DNA from: Mesobacillus boroniphilus
GTDB taxonomy: Bacteria > Bacillota > Bacilli > Bacillales > Cytobacillaceae
DNA length: 64,000 nucleotides
Reading direction: 5' to 3'
NCBI RefSeq assembly: GCF_018424685.1
Contig: NZ_QTKX01000001.1
Location: 2,294,001-2,358,000, forward strand
Positions 12,680 to 20,291 of this stretch are shown one piece after another (position 1 is the stretch's first letter; every line of letters begins with the position of its first letter). The position numbers and the translations under genes are program-made. The notes beneath the pieces were generated by a model. That model ran no database searches, was not told the origin of the DNA, and was given only the letters and a program-made list of their open reading frames with translations.

Positions 12680-12702
12680 TCTAAATTATTTGATAATTTA
12701 GA
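12680..12702. promoter_or_regulatory. Perfect palindrome upstream of the ilvE promoter, candidate operator
   Basis: TCTAAATTAT (12680-12689) and ATAATTTAGA (12693-12702) form 10-bp perfect arms around TTG. It lies 9 nt upstream of the -35 box, the usual place for an activator site. It does not match the CodY consensus, and the binding protein is unknown. Confidence 0.4.
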
Positions 12703-12841
12703 TTAGTTAGTTTATTTGTATACGCTTACATTGTTGATATATTCACATTTATAAAAAAATAAATTTTTTCTTTTAACCCCATATTTTGTCTTCTTTCCCG
12801 CGAGTGGGTAAGATCATTATTTTCCGGGGGCAGGACAAAAA

Positions 12842-12866
12842 AAACTCACCTTTCAAAAAGGTGAGT
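12842..12866 (-). terminator. Terminator after tRNA-Arg
   Basis: AACTCACCTTT and AAAGGTGAGTT pair around a short loop, followed on the minus strand by a run of T. It is placed 18 nt past the tRNA 3' end. Confidence 0.85.
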
Positions 12867-12884
12867 TAAGGTATGTAGTTTAAA

Positions 12885-12961
12885 TGGCGTCCCAGGAGAG
12901 ATTCGAACTCCCGACCGTACGCTTAGAAGGCGTATGCTCTATCCAACTGAGCTACTGGGAC
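12885..12961 (-). tRNA. tRNA-Arg (anticodon UCU)
   Basis: A 77-nt cloverleaf read on the minus strand, starting GTCCCAGTAGCTCAG and ending with an encoded CCA (12887-12885). The anticodon stem TACGC / GCGTA encloses the loop CTTCTAA, giving anticodon UCU, which reads AGA and AGG. The TTCGAAT of the T arm is present. It is a single tRNA with its own terminator, and B. subtilis also has an isolated tRNA-Arg in this neighbourhood. Confidence 0.95.
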
Positions 12962-13033
12962 TTGGTTGTTTTTTAAAGACAAGATTTATTATATTAGGCA
13001 AATAACTAAATGTCAATAAAAAATGAAAACTTT

Positions 13034-13069
13034 TTTTCTGAGGGAAACCTGCTGACTCCCCTCAGAAAA
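13034..13069 (-). terminator. Terminator after ysnB
   Basis: TTTTCTGAGG (13034-13043) and CCTCAGAAAA (13060-13069) pair. On the minus strand a T-rich tail follows. It ends the gerM-side or rph-rdgB-ysnB transcript. Confidence 0.8.
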
Positions 13070-13083
13070 TCATTATAGTAGTT

Positions 13084-13608
13084 TTAGCTCGTTTTGTGAA
13101 GTGAAAACTCCTGCCTTAGCTCAGTCATCTCACCGTTTCCATAGTCATAGATCCGCAATATTGCTTTTCCGTTTTCCAGCTCGAGGATCGCATAGCTTCT
13201 TTCAGTCCTGCCGCGTGGAAGTCTTATACTTCCCGGATTGATGAAAAGTACGTCATCTACCATTTCTGCTCCTAGCAAATGTGAATGCCCAAAGCATACG
13301 ATATCTGCCTGCAGTTCTTTTGCCTTATAATATAAGTTTACGAGTGTAGACTTAACTGAGTATAGATGCCCATGTGTCACAAAAATTTTCACGCCATTTA
13401 TCATATGAATTTCGTCATCAGGAAAGTTGCCATAAAAATCACAATTCCCCTTCACCGAATTGAAATTCACAATAGCAGCATCGCTTTCAGAAAGCTCTGA
13501 GTCACCGCAGTGAATCATCAAGTCCACATCATTGCCATGCAGCTTTTCAATTCCCTCAAGCACCTCTGTTGACCCATGACTATCACTGACAATCAGCAGC
13601 CTACTCAT
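13084..13608 (-). CDS. ysnB: Metallophosphoesterase, YfcE/YsnB type
   Basis: A small (174-residue) metal-dependent phosphodiesterase of the MJ0936/YfcE family. All metal-site blocks are present: DSHG near the N-terminus, GDSE, GNCD, THGH and GHSH, then NPGS. The natural substrate is unknown; family members hydrolyse model phosphodiesters. The frame extends upstream to 13686, but the ATG at 13608 starts the conserved fold ([12 protein letters not shown]) and follows GGGGAAA. It overlaps the rdgB stop by 8 nt, so the two are coupled. Confidence 0.92.
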   Translation of the reverse strand: MSRLLIVSDSHGSTEVLEGIEKLHGNDVDLMIHCGDSELSESDAAIVNFNSVKGNCDFYGNFPDDEIHMINGVKIFVTHGHLYSVKSTLVNLYYKAKELQADIVCFGHSHLLGAEMVDDVLFINPGSIRLPRGRTERSYAILELENGKAILRIYDYGNGEMTELRQEFSLHKTS

Positions 13609-14206
13609 GGCTTTCCCCACGCTTTTGTAGAAGATCATCCAGTTTTCTGATCGCATTGGCCCGGTGGCTGATTTTGTTTTTTTCATCTGAAGCCAATTCG
13701 GCCATAGCTTTTCCCTCTGTTTCTACGTAGAAAATCGGATCATAGCCAAAACCATTGGTACCCCGTCTTTCATTCAGGATTCTTCCTTCACATGTCCCGA
13801 AAACAGTCAATGTCTCTTTACCTGGCTCTGCCATTGCGAGTGCGCAGCAGAATCTTGCGGTACGCTCACTTTCTGGCACACCCTGTAGTTCATCAAGAAC
13901 TTTGTCGATGTTGTTTTCATCATTTTTTTCAGAACCTGCGTAACGTGCCGAATACACCCCTGGACGTCCTTCCAATGCGTCAATTTCAAGCCCAGAATCA
14001 TCCGCAATCACTCGTACACCAAGATTATTAGCGATTGTCTCCGCTTTTAAGATGGCGTTCTCCTCAAAAGTTGAGCCTGTTTCTTCTACATCTTCAATCT
14101 CTGCGTAATCGAGCAAAGTTTTTACCACCAACCCTTTTGGCAAAAAAAGCTTCTCGAACTCTTTTGCTTTTCCTTTATTTTTTGTCGCGATTATGACTGA
14201 TTCCAT
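13601..14206 (-). CDS. rdgB: XTP/dITP diphosphatase (Ham1/RdgB family)
   Basis: Removes ITP, dITP and XTP from the nucleotide pool to prevent mutagenic incorporation. The family opening [11 protein letters not shown] and the catalytic region [11 protein letters not shown] are present, with the SHRANA motif near the C-terminus ([14 protein letters not shown]). The start is taken at 14206, where ATG follows GGGGAGA. That ribosome binding site overlaps the rph stop codon. The B. subtilis orthologue is ysnA. Length is 201 residues. Confidence 0.95.
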   Translation of the reverse strand: MESVIIATKNKGKAKEFEKLFLPKGLVVKTLLDYAEIEDVEETGSTFEENAILKAETIANNLGVRVIADDSGLEIDALEGRPGVYSARYAGSEKNDENNIDKVLDELQGVPESERTARFCCALAMAEPGKETLTVFGTCEGRILNERRGTNGFGYDPIFYVETEGKAMAELASDEKNKISHRANAIRKLDDLLQKRGESHE

Positions 14207-14219
14207 TTTGAGATCTCCC

Positions 14220-14975
14220 CTATCTCTGTTTTGCACCCTCGATCTTGGCTGCCAATTCTTCGCCTAGTGCTTCCTTCTGTTTTTCGAAGAGTTCTGTTAT
14301 ACCTTCTTGTGCTGCCTTTAAAAGTTCCTGCAGCTGGCTGTATGAAAAAGTAGCTTCTTCTCCAGTCCCCTGCAACTCAACGAATTCGCCATTGCCTGTC
14401 ATGACAACATTCATGTCGACATGAGCAGCGGAATCCTCGACATAATTCAAATCAACAACAACCTCGCCGTTCTTCAAAACCCCAACACTCGTCGCAGCTA
14501 GAAAATCAGTAACAGGAAAAGCTGACAATTTCTTTTGCTTGCTCAGCTTCTCAAGAGCCATAGCCATCGCTACAAAAGCTCCTGTGATTGAAGCAGTACG
14601 GGTACCGCCATCTGCCTGGATAACATCACAATCGACCCAAACAGTACGCTCGCCTATAGCCTCAAGATTTACGACTGCGCGCAGCGCTCTGCCGATCAAG
14701 CGCTGGATTTCCATCGTCCTTCCGGAAATCTTGCCTTTTGCCGCTTCACGTATATTCCTCTGTTCTGTAGCACGCGGCAGCATAGAATACTCTGCCGTAA
14801 TCCATCCTTTCCCCTCACCCCTCATGAACGGAGGAACGCGTTCCTCGATGCTGGCAGTACATATCACTTTCGTATCTCCAACAGCGATCAACACAGAACC
14901 TTCTGGATGTTTTAAATAATCAGTTTCAATATGTATCGGTCTTAATTGCAAGGGTTCACGCCCATCAAATCGCAT
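14220..14975 (-). CDS. rph: Ribonuclease PH
   Basis: A phosphate-dependent 3'-5' exoribonuclease that trims tRNA 3' ends. The protein is 251 residues. Conserved blocks include [23 protein letters not shown] and the phosphate-binding [17 protein letters not shown]. The ATG follows AAGGAGGG. It is the first gene of the rph-rdgB-ysnB group, with a gap of only 13 nt to rdgB. Confidence 0.97.
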   Translation of the reverse strand: MRFDGREPLQLRPIHIETDYLKHPEGSVLIAVGDTKVICTASIEERVPPFMRGEGKGWITAEYSMLPRATEQRNIREAAKGKISGRTMEIQRLIGRALRAVVNLEAIGERTVWVDCDVIQADGGTRTASITGAFVAMAMALEKLSKQKKLSAFPVTDFLAATSVGVLKNGEVVVDLNYVEDSAAHVDMNVVMTGNGEFVELQGTGEEATFSYSQLQELLKAAQEGITELFEKQKEALGEELAAKIEGAKQR

Positions 14976-15035
14976 TTAAAAAGCCCTCCTTAGCATGATA
15001 AAAGGCAGGCAGGCTGCCTGGAAAAAACAATAAAT

Positions 15036-15062
15036 AAGAGGCAGGAAATACGCCTGCCTCTT
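15036..15062 (-). terminator. Terminator after gerM
   Basis: AAGAGGCAGG (15036-15045) pairs with CCTGCCTCTT (15053-15062). It lies between gerM and rph on the minus strand. A second GC-rich palindrome (GGCAGGCAGGCTGCCTG, 15004-15020) sits just downstream. Confidence 0.7.
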
Positions 15063-15097
15063 TGAATGTCTTTAATTAGTATATCAAAATTTTGCTA

Positions 15098-16168
15098 TTA
15101 AAAACTACCTGTGTTTACTTTTTCAGGCCTTGTAACCGGCTCAGCCAGTTTTTCCCCCGACTCTGTCAATACATCTGCCTTCCCATCCACCGTAAGGGCA
15201 ACACTCTCAACGCCCGTCTGTTCTGTTAATGACAGTACAAGTGAATTTAGCAGGTGTTTAGAAACCATTTTTTCTTCAAAGTTACCGTAAATCGATTCAT
15301 TGAAGTTCAGAGTTACCTTTCCATCCTCAACCATAGGTGTGTCAAGCAGCTTCACACCAGACTGGAATTCCGACAGAAGATTGGATGCATACGCAGGACC
15401 TTCAACAAGCTCGTTTACGATTGCGGTAATGTTATCCTTAACATCATTGCTGACGCGCTTTGTTACAGGAACATAATAATACGCGCCTTCCTCACCGCCA
15501 ATATAATAAACCGTGACTGCTTTAGTATTTGTGATATCAACGACATCGGAATTATCCACGTTAATGCCATCCGCACGGCTCAATTCTCCTCCAATCGGAG
15601 TACCGCCTACAGGCATAGCTTCAAGAGGCGTGCCATTCATCTGAAGCTTCACTTCATCGACTGTGTCGAACTGGGTAAGCGTCCATGTCACAGCCTGTAG
15701 GATCTTCTTCTCATCCTCTTTTTTATAGGTTGCGAATTCTTTTGAAAAATCAACTGTTGCGGTTCCGTCCTCGATGTTCACTGTCATTTGTGTGTCAGCT
15801 GGAAGGACGGCCCTGAAGCCATTTGGAAGCATTTGCTCGACAGGTCCATTCATCACAAGGTATTCCAGTGCCTGTTTGGCGACACTTTCTGTTCTAGGAA
15901 GGCCCAATGTCTGTGAAACGACATACCCGTTTTTGTCGATCAAATACAGTTCTGTCTGGATGGACGTCTCAACAGCTTCTTTTCCATCCTCTTTTGTTTC
16001 TGTAGAAACATTTTCATCAAGCGTCTCCCCATCTTCCATGAAAGTTACATCCTGGGGAGGATCTATTTTCTTCTTTTCCTCGCCCCCGAACAGTCCACAG
16101 CCAGATAGGAATACCGTAGTTGCCAATGTAGCAGCTGTAACGACCACAGCCTTTTTATTTTTTGACAT
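15098..16168 (-). CDS. gerM: GerM, sporulation/germination lipoprotein with two GerMN domains
   Basis: A 356-residue exported lipoprotein needed in bacilli for sporulation and spore germination. Its signal peptide ends with the lipobox LSGC. Two tandem GerMN repeats are visible at about residues 75-190 (VSQTLGLPRTESVAKQALEY) and 215-335 (YYVPVTKRVSNDVKDN). The ATG follows GGAGGG. In B. subtilis GerM helps hold SpoIIQ with the SpoIIIAG ring between the two membranes. It sits between racE and rph as in B. subtilis. Confidence 0.95.
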   Translation of the reverse strand: MSKNKKAVVVTAATLATTVFLSGCGLFGGEEKKKIDPPQDVTFMEDGETLDENVSTETKEDGKEAVETSIQTELYLIDKNGYVVSQTLGLPRTESVAKQALEYLVMNGPVEQMLPNGFRAVLPADTQMTVNIEDGTATVDFSKEFATYKKEDEKKILQAVTWTLTQFDTVDEVKLQMNGTPLEAMPVGGTPIGGELSRADGINVDNSDVVDITNTKAVTVYYIGGEEGAYYYVPVTKRVSNDVKDNITAIVNELVEGPAYASNLLSEFQSGVKLLDTPMVEDGKVTLNFNESIYGNFEEKMVSKHLLNSLVLSLTEQTGVESVALTVDGKADVLTESGEKLAEPVTRPEKVNTGSF

Positions 16169-16192
16169 ATAAATCCCTCCAAAGACAGTTTG

Positions 16193-16221
16193 TACTAATA
16201 TGTATACGAGCCTTTGGATAT
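16193..16221 (-). promoter_or_regulatory. Possible mother-cell sigma (E/K type) promoter of gerM
   Basis: Minus-strand CATATTAGTA (16202-16193) resembles the CATA-type -10 element. ATAT (16221-16218) stands near the -35 distance. This fits the expected mother-cell expression but is only a partial match. Confidence 0.3.
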
Positions 16222-16273
16222 TTTAGACCGTCTTTTGGGAAGATTTTTGAGAATAAAAAGAATTAAACTGCAA

Positions 16274-16298
16274 ATAAAAAGACCTCCGTTTCCGGAAG
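16274..16298 (-). terminator. Terminator after racE
   Basis: On the minus strand CTTCCG, a GAAA loop and CGGAGG form a short stable hairpin followed by TTTTTATTT. It lies 7 nt after the racE stop codon. Confidence 0.75.
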
Positions 16299-16304
16299 CC
16301 ATGA

Positions 16305-17123
16305 TTATCCTAATTTAATTTTCTCAACGATTTCAATCGGCCTCTCCAGCCACTGGGATGCTATGGAGGAAAAAATCGTTCTGGAGCCTGTCATGTAATA
16401 TGAATGCTCCGGAAGGTCTTCCCTGTCAGCAAACATGTCGTTATGGCCGAGGATCGTGCTTACCTCGCGCGCTGTTTCCTCGCCGGAACTGATCACTTTG
16501 ACCTCAGGACCCATAACTTCCTTAATGAGCGGCTCGAGCAAAGGATAGTGGGTGCATCCCAGGATCAATGTATCAAGCCCCTGCCCTTTTAACGGCTGTA
16601 GGGTCTCAGTCACCACTTTCTTCGCGACCCGTCCATCATATTCCCCACTTTCTACAAGCGGCACGAATTTAGGGCAAGCGAGTGCTTCAATGGCAGTCTT
16701 ACGGTTGATAGATTTCAACGCATGCTCGTAGGCACGGCTTTTCACAGTGCCTTCAGTTCCGATAATGCCGATTTTATAATTGTCCGTTACCTTGATTGCT
16801 GTCCTCGCGCCCGGCTGGATGACGCCTAACACAGGAATCGAGAGTTCATTCCTTATTTCGTCAAGGACTACCGCGGTCGCTGTATTGCAAGCGATGACAA
16901 GCATTTTAATATTCTTTTCCAGCAGGAAACGGGTCATTTGCCAGGTAAATCTCTTCACTTCCTCTACAGGACGAGGCCCGTATGGACAACGGGCCGTATC
17001 ACCGACATAGATGATCTGTTCATATGGAAGCTGTCTCATGACTTCCTTGGCAACGGTTAGCCCGCCTACTCCTGAATCAATGATTCCTATTGGTCGATTC
17101 AAAAAACTCGCCTCATTCTCCAC
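16305..17123 (-). CDS. racE: Glutamate racemase
   Basis: Converts L- to D-glutamate for peptidoglycan. It has 272 residues. The two catalytic cysteines are in ACNTATA (about residue 76) and GCTHYPLL (about residue 187). The opening [16 protein letters not shown] and the YGPRP motif are typical. It overlaps the marR-type gene ysmB by 11 nt and is co-transcribed with it. The family is also named murI; synteny matches B. subtilis racE. Confidence 0.97.
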   Translation of the reverse strand: MENEASFLNRPIGIIDSGVGGLTVAKEVMRQLPYEQIIYVGDTARCPYGPRPVEEVKRFTWQMTRFLLEKNIKMLVIACNTATAVVLDEIRNELSIPVLGVIQPGARTAIKVTDNYKIGIIGTEGTVKSRAYEHALKSINRKTAIEALACPKFVPLVESGEYDGRVAKKVVTETLQPLKGQGLDTLILGCTHYPLLEPLIKEVMGPEVKVISSGEETAREVSTILGHNDMFADREDLPEHSYYMTGSRTIFSSIASQWLERPIEIVEKIKLG

Positions 17124-17571
17124 GCATTTCTTGATGTAATTTCGCTAAGCCCTCTTTGAGGGACAATATTTCCTCACCTGAAAAATCCTTCAATACCTCT
17201 TGAAGGTACAACTGGCGTTTCTTGATCACTTCATCGATGATCCTTTCGCCTTCTTCTAGAAGATGGATGCGGACTACACGCCTGTCATTAGGATCCTTCA
17301 CTCTTACAACAAGTTCATTTTTCTCCATCCTGTCAACAAGATCAGTGGTCGTGCTGCATGCCAGGAACATTTTATTCGACAGTTCCCCGATTGTCATATC
17401 TCCGTCTTCAAATAGCCATTGCAGGGCAATGAACTGTGGAGGAGTAATTGTGTAATTGCTGAGGAGCTCGCGTCCCTTCTGCTTTATAATCCCAGATATG
17501 TACCGCAAATCCTTTTCGATATCAGCAACCGTCTCCAGCCCCTGATTTTTCCCTACCCCTTCAAGCTTCAT
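17113..17571 (-). CDS. ysmB: MarR-family transcriptional regulator, YsmB type
   Basis: A winged helix-turn-helix regulator of 152 residues. The recognition region is around residues 60-95 ([28 protein letters not shown] in two blocks), followed by the wing [16 protein letters not shown]. The target and ligand are not known. The frame opens with a TTG inside the ribosome binding region. The ATG at 17571, 9 nt after AGGAG, is preferred. Coupling with racE suggests, but does not prove, a cell-wall connection. Confidence 0.9.
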   Translation of the reverse strand: MKLEGVGKNQGLETVADIEKDLRYISGIIKQKGRELLSNYTITPPQFIALQWLFEDGDMTIGELSNKMFLACSTTTDLVDRMEKNELVVRVKDPNDRRVVRIHLLEEGERIIDEVIKKRQLYLQEVLKDFSGEEILSLKEGLAKLHQEMRGE

Positions 17572-17730
17572 CCGTAACAACTCCTAAATAAATCTATTTC
17601 ACTTTATCCATAAAACTTGTTTTCCAAGCCGAGATAATCATTTTTACTATTGTCCTTATTTTCTACTTTTTTCGAGCAAATTTCAAGACAGAATTCCGAT
17701 TACTGCCTGTTTTACCCCTATAAACATCTT

Positions 17731-17758
17731 AACCGGCCCCCCATCCGGGTTGGCCGGT
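17731..17758. other. GC-rich hairpin between gerE and ysmB
   Basis: AACCGGCC (17731-17738) and GGCCGGT (17752-17758) form a stable stem just past the gerE stop. The minus-strand tail is not T-rich, so a terminator role for gerE is only possible. Confidence 0.4.
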
Positions 17759-17763
17759 CTTGA

Positions 17764-17988
17764 TTAAAGTTCTAGCTCTCCCATACGCAGGAGCTCTACA
17801 ACAGCTTGGGAACGCCCCTTTACACCAAGCTTTTGCATGGCGTTTGAAATATGGTTCCGAACCGTTTTTTCGCTGATAAATAATTCACTAGCGATCTCTT
17901 TTGTTGTTTTGTCTTGTACTAACAGTTCGAAAACTTCTCTTTCGCGTTTAGTGAGTAATGGCTTGTGAGTATATTCATTTTCCTTCAA
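17764..17988 (-). CDS. gerE: GerE, LuxR-type late spore-coat regulator
   Basis: A 74-residue stand-alone LuxR-type DNA-binding domain that controls late mother-cell (sigma-K) coat genes. Almost the whole length is the helix-turn-helix: [19 protein letters not shown], then [20 protein letters not shown]. This is nearly invariant across bacilli. The start codon is TTG, 9 nt after AAGGAGGG. An upstream sigma-K-like promoter matches the expected timing. Confidence 0.97.
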   Translation of the reverse strand: MKENEYTHKPLLTKREREVFELLVQDKTTKEIASELFISEKTVRNHISNAMQKLGVKGRSQAVVELLRMGELEL

Positions 17989-18052
17989 GTATTGTAACCC
18001 TCCTTGCCTTCGCCAGCTGTGAACTGCGGGGTGGGTATAAATTTAGTCAAAA

Positions 18053-18081
18053 TATCATATGTGAAGGAAAGTATTGTAGTG
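18053..18081 (-). promoter_or_regulatory. Predicted sigma-K promoter of gerE
   Basis: The minus strand has CACT (18081-18078), 16 nt of spacer, then CATATGATA (18061-18053). This fits the sigma-K pattern AC-N16/17-CATANNNTA. It is about 65 nt upstream of the gerE TTG. No other gene lies in the gap to ysmA. Confidence 0.6.
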
Positions 18082-18130
18082 ACAATATTTAAGGGACTTC
18101 ATGGCAATTTTTATTAATGAAACCTAAATC

Positions 18131-18598
18131 TTATTTAACGACGGATTTCTTGCTTTCTGAAAACAAGTGCCTCATATCCTCCGTCCAGGATACTCCCTTG
18201 CCTGTTTTCTTGGAAATTTGTACGATCGTTCCCCTTCCAGTCAGGCAAATCGAGCCGTCCGCTTTTTTGACCATATAGTGAAGATCAACTGAGGAATTTC
18301 CAATTGAGTTGGCCTTCACATAAATTTTCAGGTCCTCATCAAAAAAGATCTGGCTTAAATAATCACATTGCAAATCGGCAACGACCGGAATCGTCTCATT
18401 CTCTGGTTTGACCCAATCTTGCATGAAACCCTGGCTCTTGAAGTATTCAATCCTTGCCTGTTCGAAATATGTAAATGGAACAGTGTTATTTAAGTGGCCA
18501 AACATATCTGTTTCTGAAAATCGAACCTTCACCTGATAAAAAAATTCAAACTCCTCTTCCCAGCTTACAATCTCATTAATGTATTCCATCTTCTTCAT
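18131..18598 (-). CDS. ysmA: Acyl-CoA thioesterase, 4HBT hotdog family, YsmA type
   Basis: A 155-residue hotdog-fold protein of the YbgC/FadM group, expected to hydrolyse acyl-CoA esters. The catalytic block is VRFSETDMFGHLNNTVPFTYFEQAR (aspartate and histidine region, about residues 25-49). The frame runs upstream to 18628, but the ATG at 18598 follows GGGAGG and is preferred. Just upstream is a FadR-type palindrome in the +1 region of a predicted promoter. That would place this thioesterase in the fatty acid degradation regulon. Confidence 0.88.
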   Translation of the reverse strand: MKKMEYINEIVSWEEEFEFFYQVKVRFSETDMFGHLNNTVPFTYFEQARIEYFKSQGFMQDWVKPENETIPVVADLQCDYLSQIFFDEDLKIYVKANSIGNSSVDLHYMVKKADGSICLTGRGTIVQISKKTGKGVSWTEDMRHLFSESKKSVVK

Positions 18599-18617
18599 GT
18601 TGAAACCTCCCGGATAC

Positions 18618-18671
18618 TGAATGAACATTCATTCTTTTCTTTATTATAAATATTTTTAGTCTATTTGGAAA
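18618..18671 (-). promoter_or_regulatory. ysmA promoter with FadR-like operator
   Basis: The plus strand reads TGAATGAACATTCATTCT at 18618-18635. It keeps TGAATGA and TCATTC with the same 4-nt centre as the fadR operator at 40849-40866. Minus-strand TATAAT (18648-18643) and TTTCCA (18671-18666) are 17 nt apart. The operator begins 7 nt past the -10 box, exactly as at fadR. Binding is inferred. Confidence 0.6.
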
Positions 18672-18690
18672 TAAAAAAGTATACAACAAA

Positions 18691-18719
18691 AACCAGCACA
18701 GGGACGTTCCATGCTGGTT
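18691..18719 (-). terminator. Terminator after the sortase gene
   Basis: AACCAGCA (18691-18698) and TGCTGGTT (18712-18719) pair. On the minus strand a T-rich tail follows (TTTTTGTTG). It abuts the sortase stop codon. Confidence 0.8.
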
Positions 18720-18722
18720 AAA

Positions 18723-19304
18723 CTAGTTTTTATCTAACATTCTTTTTGCATAGATGATATATCGGTCAGGGGCATCGCCTATATAATTGAATGGATAGCA
18801 TGTTGTTAAAACGAGCTCTTCTTCGGAATTTTGGAGGGTAATGATACTAGTATCATCTGCGCTGACAATTTTTGTGCCGGTTATCTCATATGTATAATCT
18901 CCATAAGGCATTTTCATCGTCAGGTGATCACCCAATTCCAGGTCTCCTGCTTTTCGGAAAACTGTATCACGGTGGCCCGAGAGGACAATTTGTCCATTTT
19001 CCTCAGGGTAGAACGAGCCTTTATAGTGGCCAACACCTTTCTCAAGGTCGTCAGCATCCGTTCCTTCTACTATTGCCAATTCCGCATTAATTTTTGGAAT
19101 CAACAGCAATCCAGAAGCCTCTCCCGTCTCAGGCTTGAATTCTTTCTTATTTGCCTTTTGTTTATTTCCCTGGACCAATTCTTTTGCAGCCTCAAGGGAG
19201 ATCTTCTCTTGCCGCTTAATGTCCCATAACTGAAATAAACCAATTCCCAGGATCATCACACCACTAATAATAATTCCAATTGCCAATATCTTTGAAAGTT
19301 GCAT
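18723..19304 (-). CDS. Class D sortase
   Basis: A membrane-anchored transpeptidase of 193 residues. It has one N-terminal membrane segment (about residues 7-27, ILAIGIIISGVMILGIGLF). The catalytic domain has SGHRDTVF (catalytic histidine) and VLTTCYPF (catalytic cysteine, TLXTC-type). The conserved arginine lies in DRYIIYAKR. Class D sortases cleave LPXTA/LPXTG-like signals and link proteins to the cell wall. No substrate gene is visible in this window, so it is an orphan sortase. It is inserted between ysmA and sdhB, a position where I do not expect one in B. subtilis. Confidence 0.9.
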   Translation of the reverse strand: MQLSKILAIGIIISGVMILGIGLFQLWDIKRQEKISLEAAKELVQGNKQKANKKEFKPETGEASGLLLIPKINAELAIVEGTDADDLEKGVGHYKGSFYPEENGQIVLSGHRDTVFRKAGDLELGDHLTMKMPYGDYTYEITGTKIVSADDTSIITLQNSEEELVLTTCYPFNYIGDAPDRYIIYAKRMLDKN

Positions 19305-19374
19305 ATACCGCTCCCATTTATGCCTTTAAGAAAGGCTATTTTCGCACTGATATGTTGCTTTTCTTACACAGGAT

Positions 19375-19414
19375 CTTTTCCAGAAGTGATAAGGCATTAT
19401 CACTTCTGGAAAAG
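19375..19414. repeat. Perfect 17-bp inverted repeat upstream of the sortase gene
   Basis: Arms at 19375-19391 and 19398-19414 (CTTTTCCAGAAGTGATA and its complement) enclose AGGCAT. There is no T tract on either side, so it is not a normal terminator. It may be an operator or an RNA stem in the sortase leader, 71-110 nt before its ATG. Confidence 0.6.
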
Positions 19415-19489
19415 GACCAAGAGCCTTAGTAAAAGTATACCAAGGGAATACACCTGCAAAAAAGTCCTATTTTAGCTTTAAAATGAAAA

Positions 19490-19518
19490 AGCCTCCTTTT
19501 CCAAAAGAAAAGGAGGCT
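19490..19518 (-). terminator. Terminator of the sdhCAB operon
   Basis: AGCCTCCTTTTC (19490-19501) pairs perfectly with GAAAAGGAGGCT (19507-19518). A T run follows on the minus strand. It lies just past the sdhB stop codon. Confidence 0.9.
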
Positions 19519-19523
19519 GTTCT

Positions 19524-20285
19524 TTATACTTGATCGCTTCCGAAGAAGTTCTTGAATGCCTGTAGTGTTGTATCACGGTTCAAGGCTGCGATTGATGTAG
19601 TCAATGGAATGCCTTTAGGGCAAGACTGGACGCAGTTCTGTGAGTTTCCGCAGTTAGCAAGTCCGCCGTCTCCCATGATTGTTTCAAGTCTCTCACCTTT
19701 GTTCAAAGCACCTGTTGGGTGGGCGTTGAAAAGACGAACCTGTGATAATGACTGTGGCCCGATGAAATCAGACTTGTCGTTTACGTTAGGACATGCCTCA
19801 AGGCAGACACCGCAAGTCATACACTTTGAAAGTTCATAAGCCCACTGACGCTTTTTCTCTGGCATACGAGGTCCAGGTCCAAGGTCGTAAGTACCATCGA
19901 TTGGAACCCATGCCTTGACACGCTTTAAAGAATCGAACATGCGGCTGCGGTCAACCTGAAGGTCACGGACAACCGGGAATGTTCTCATCGGCTCAAGCCT
20001 GATTGGCTGCTCCAGCTGGTCAACCAGTGCAGAACATGACTGACGCGGGCGGCCATTGATGACCATCGAACACGCACCACAAACCTCTTCAAGGCAGTTC
20101 ATATCCCAGGCAATTGGAGTAGTGGCTTCACCTTTTACATTTACAGGATTACGACGAATTTCCATTAGCGCGGAAATCACGTTCATATTTGGACGGTAAT
20201 CAAGTTCAAATTCTTCCTGATAAGGGGCTGAATCAGGAGTATCCTGACGACTGATGATAAAACGGACAGTTCTTTTCTCTGACAT
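19524..20285 (-). CDS. sdhB: Succinate dehydrogenase iron-sulfur subunit
   Basis: The electron-transfer subunit of respiratory complex II, 253 residues. Cysteines for the [2Fe-2S] centre are in CLEEVCGACSMV and RQSC. Those for the [4Fe-4S] and [3Fe-4S] centres are in CMTCGVCLEACP and CVQSCPKGIP, with CGN before the latter. It lies 6 nt after sdhA and is co-transcribed. This is the B. subtilis-type SdhB, which pairs with a single large cytochrome b anchor. Confidence 0.97.
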   Translation of the reverse strand: MSEKRTVRFIISRQDTPDSAPYQEEFELDYRPNMNVISALMEIRRNPVNVKGEATTPIAWDMNCLEEVCGACSMVINGRPRQSCSALVDQLEQPIRLEPMRTFPVVRDLQVDRSRMFDSLKRVKAWVPIDGTYDLGPGPRMPEKKRQWAYELSKCMTCGVCLEACPNVNDKSDFIGPQSLSQVRLFNAHPTGALNKGERLETIMGDGGLANCGNSQNCVQSCPKGIPLTTSIAALNRDTTLQAFKNFFGSDQV

Positions 20286-20291
20286 GCTTTA

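Noticed and set aside
16193..16221. Firm sigma-E assignment for the gerM promoter
   Set aside because: The -10 is only a partial match and the -35 is weak, so it is listed at low confidence without naming one sigma factor.
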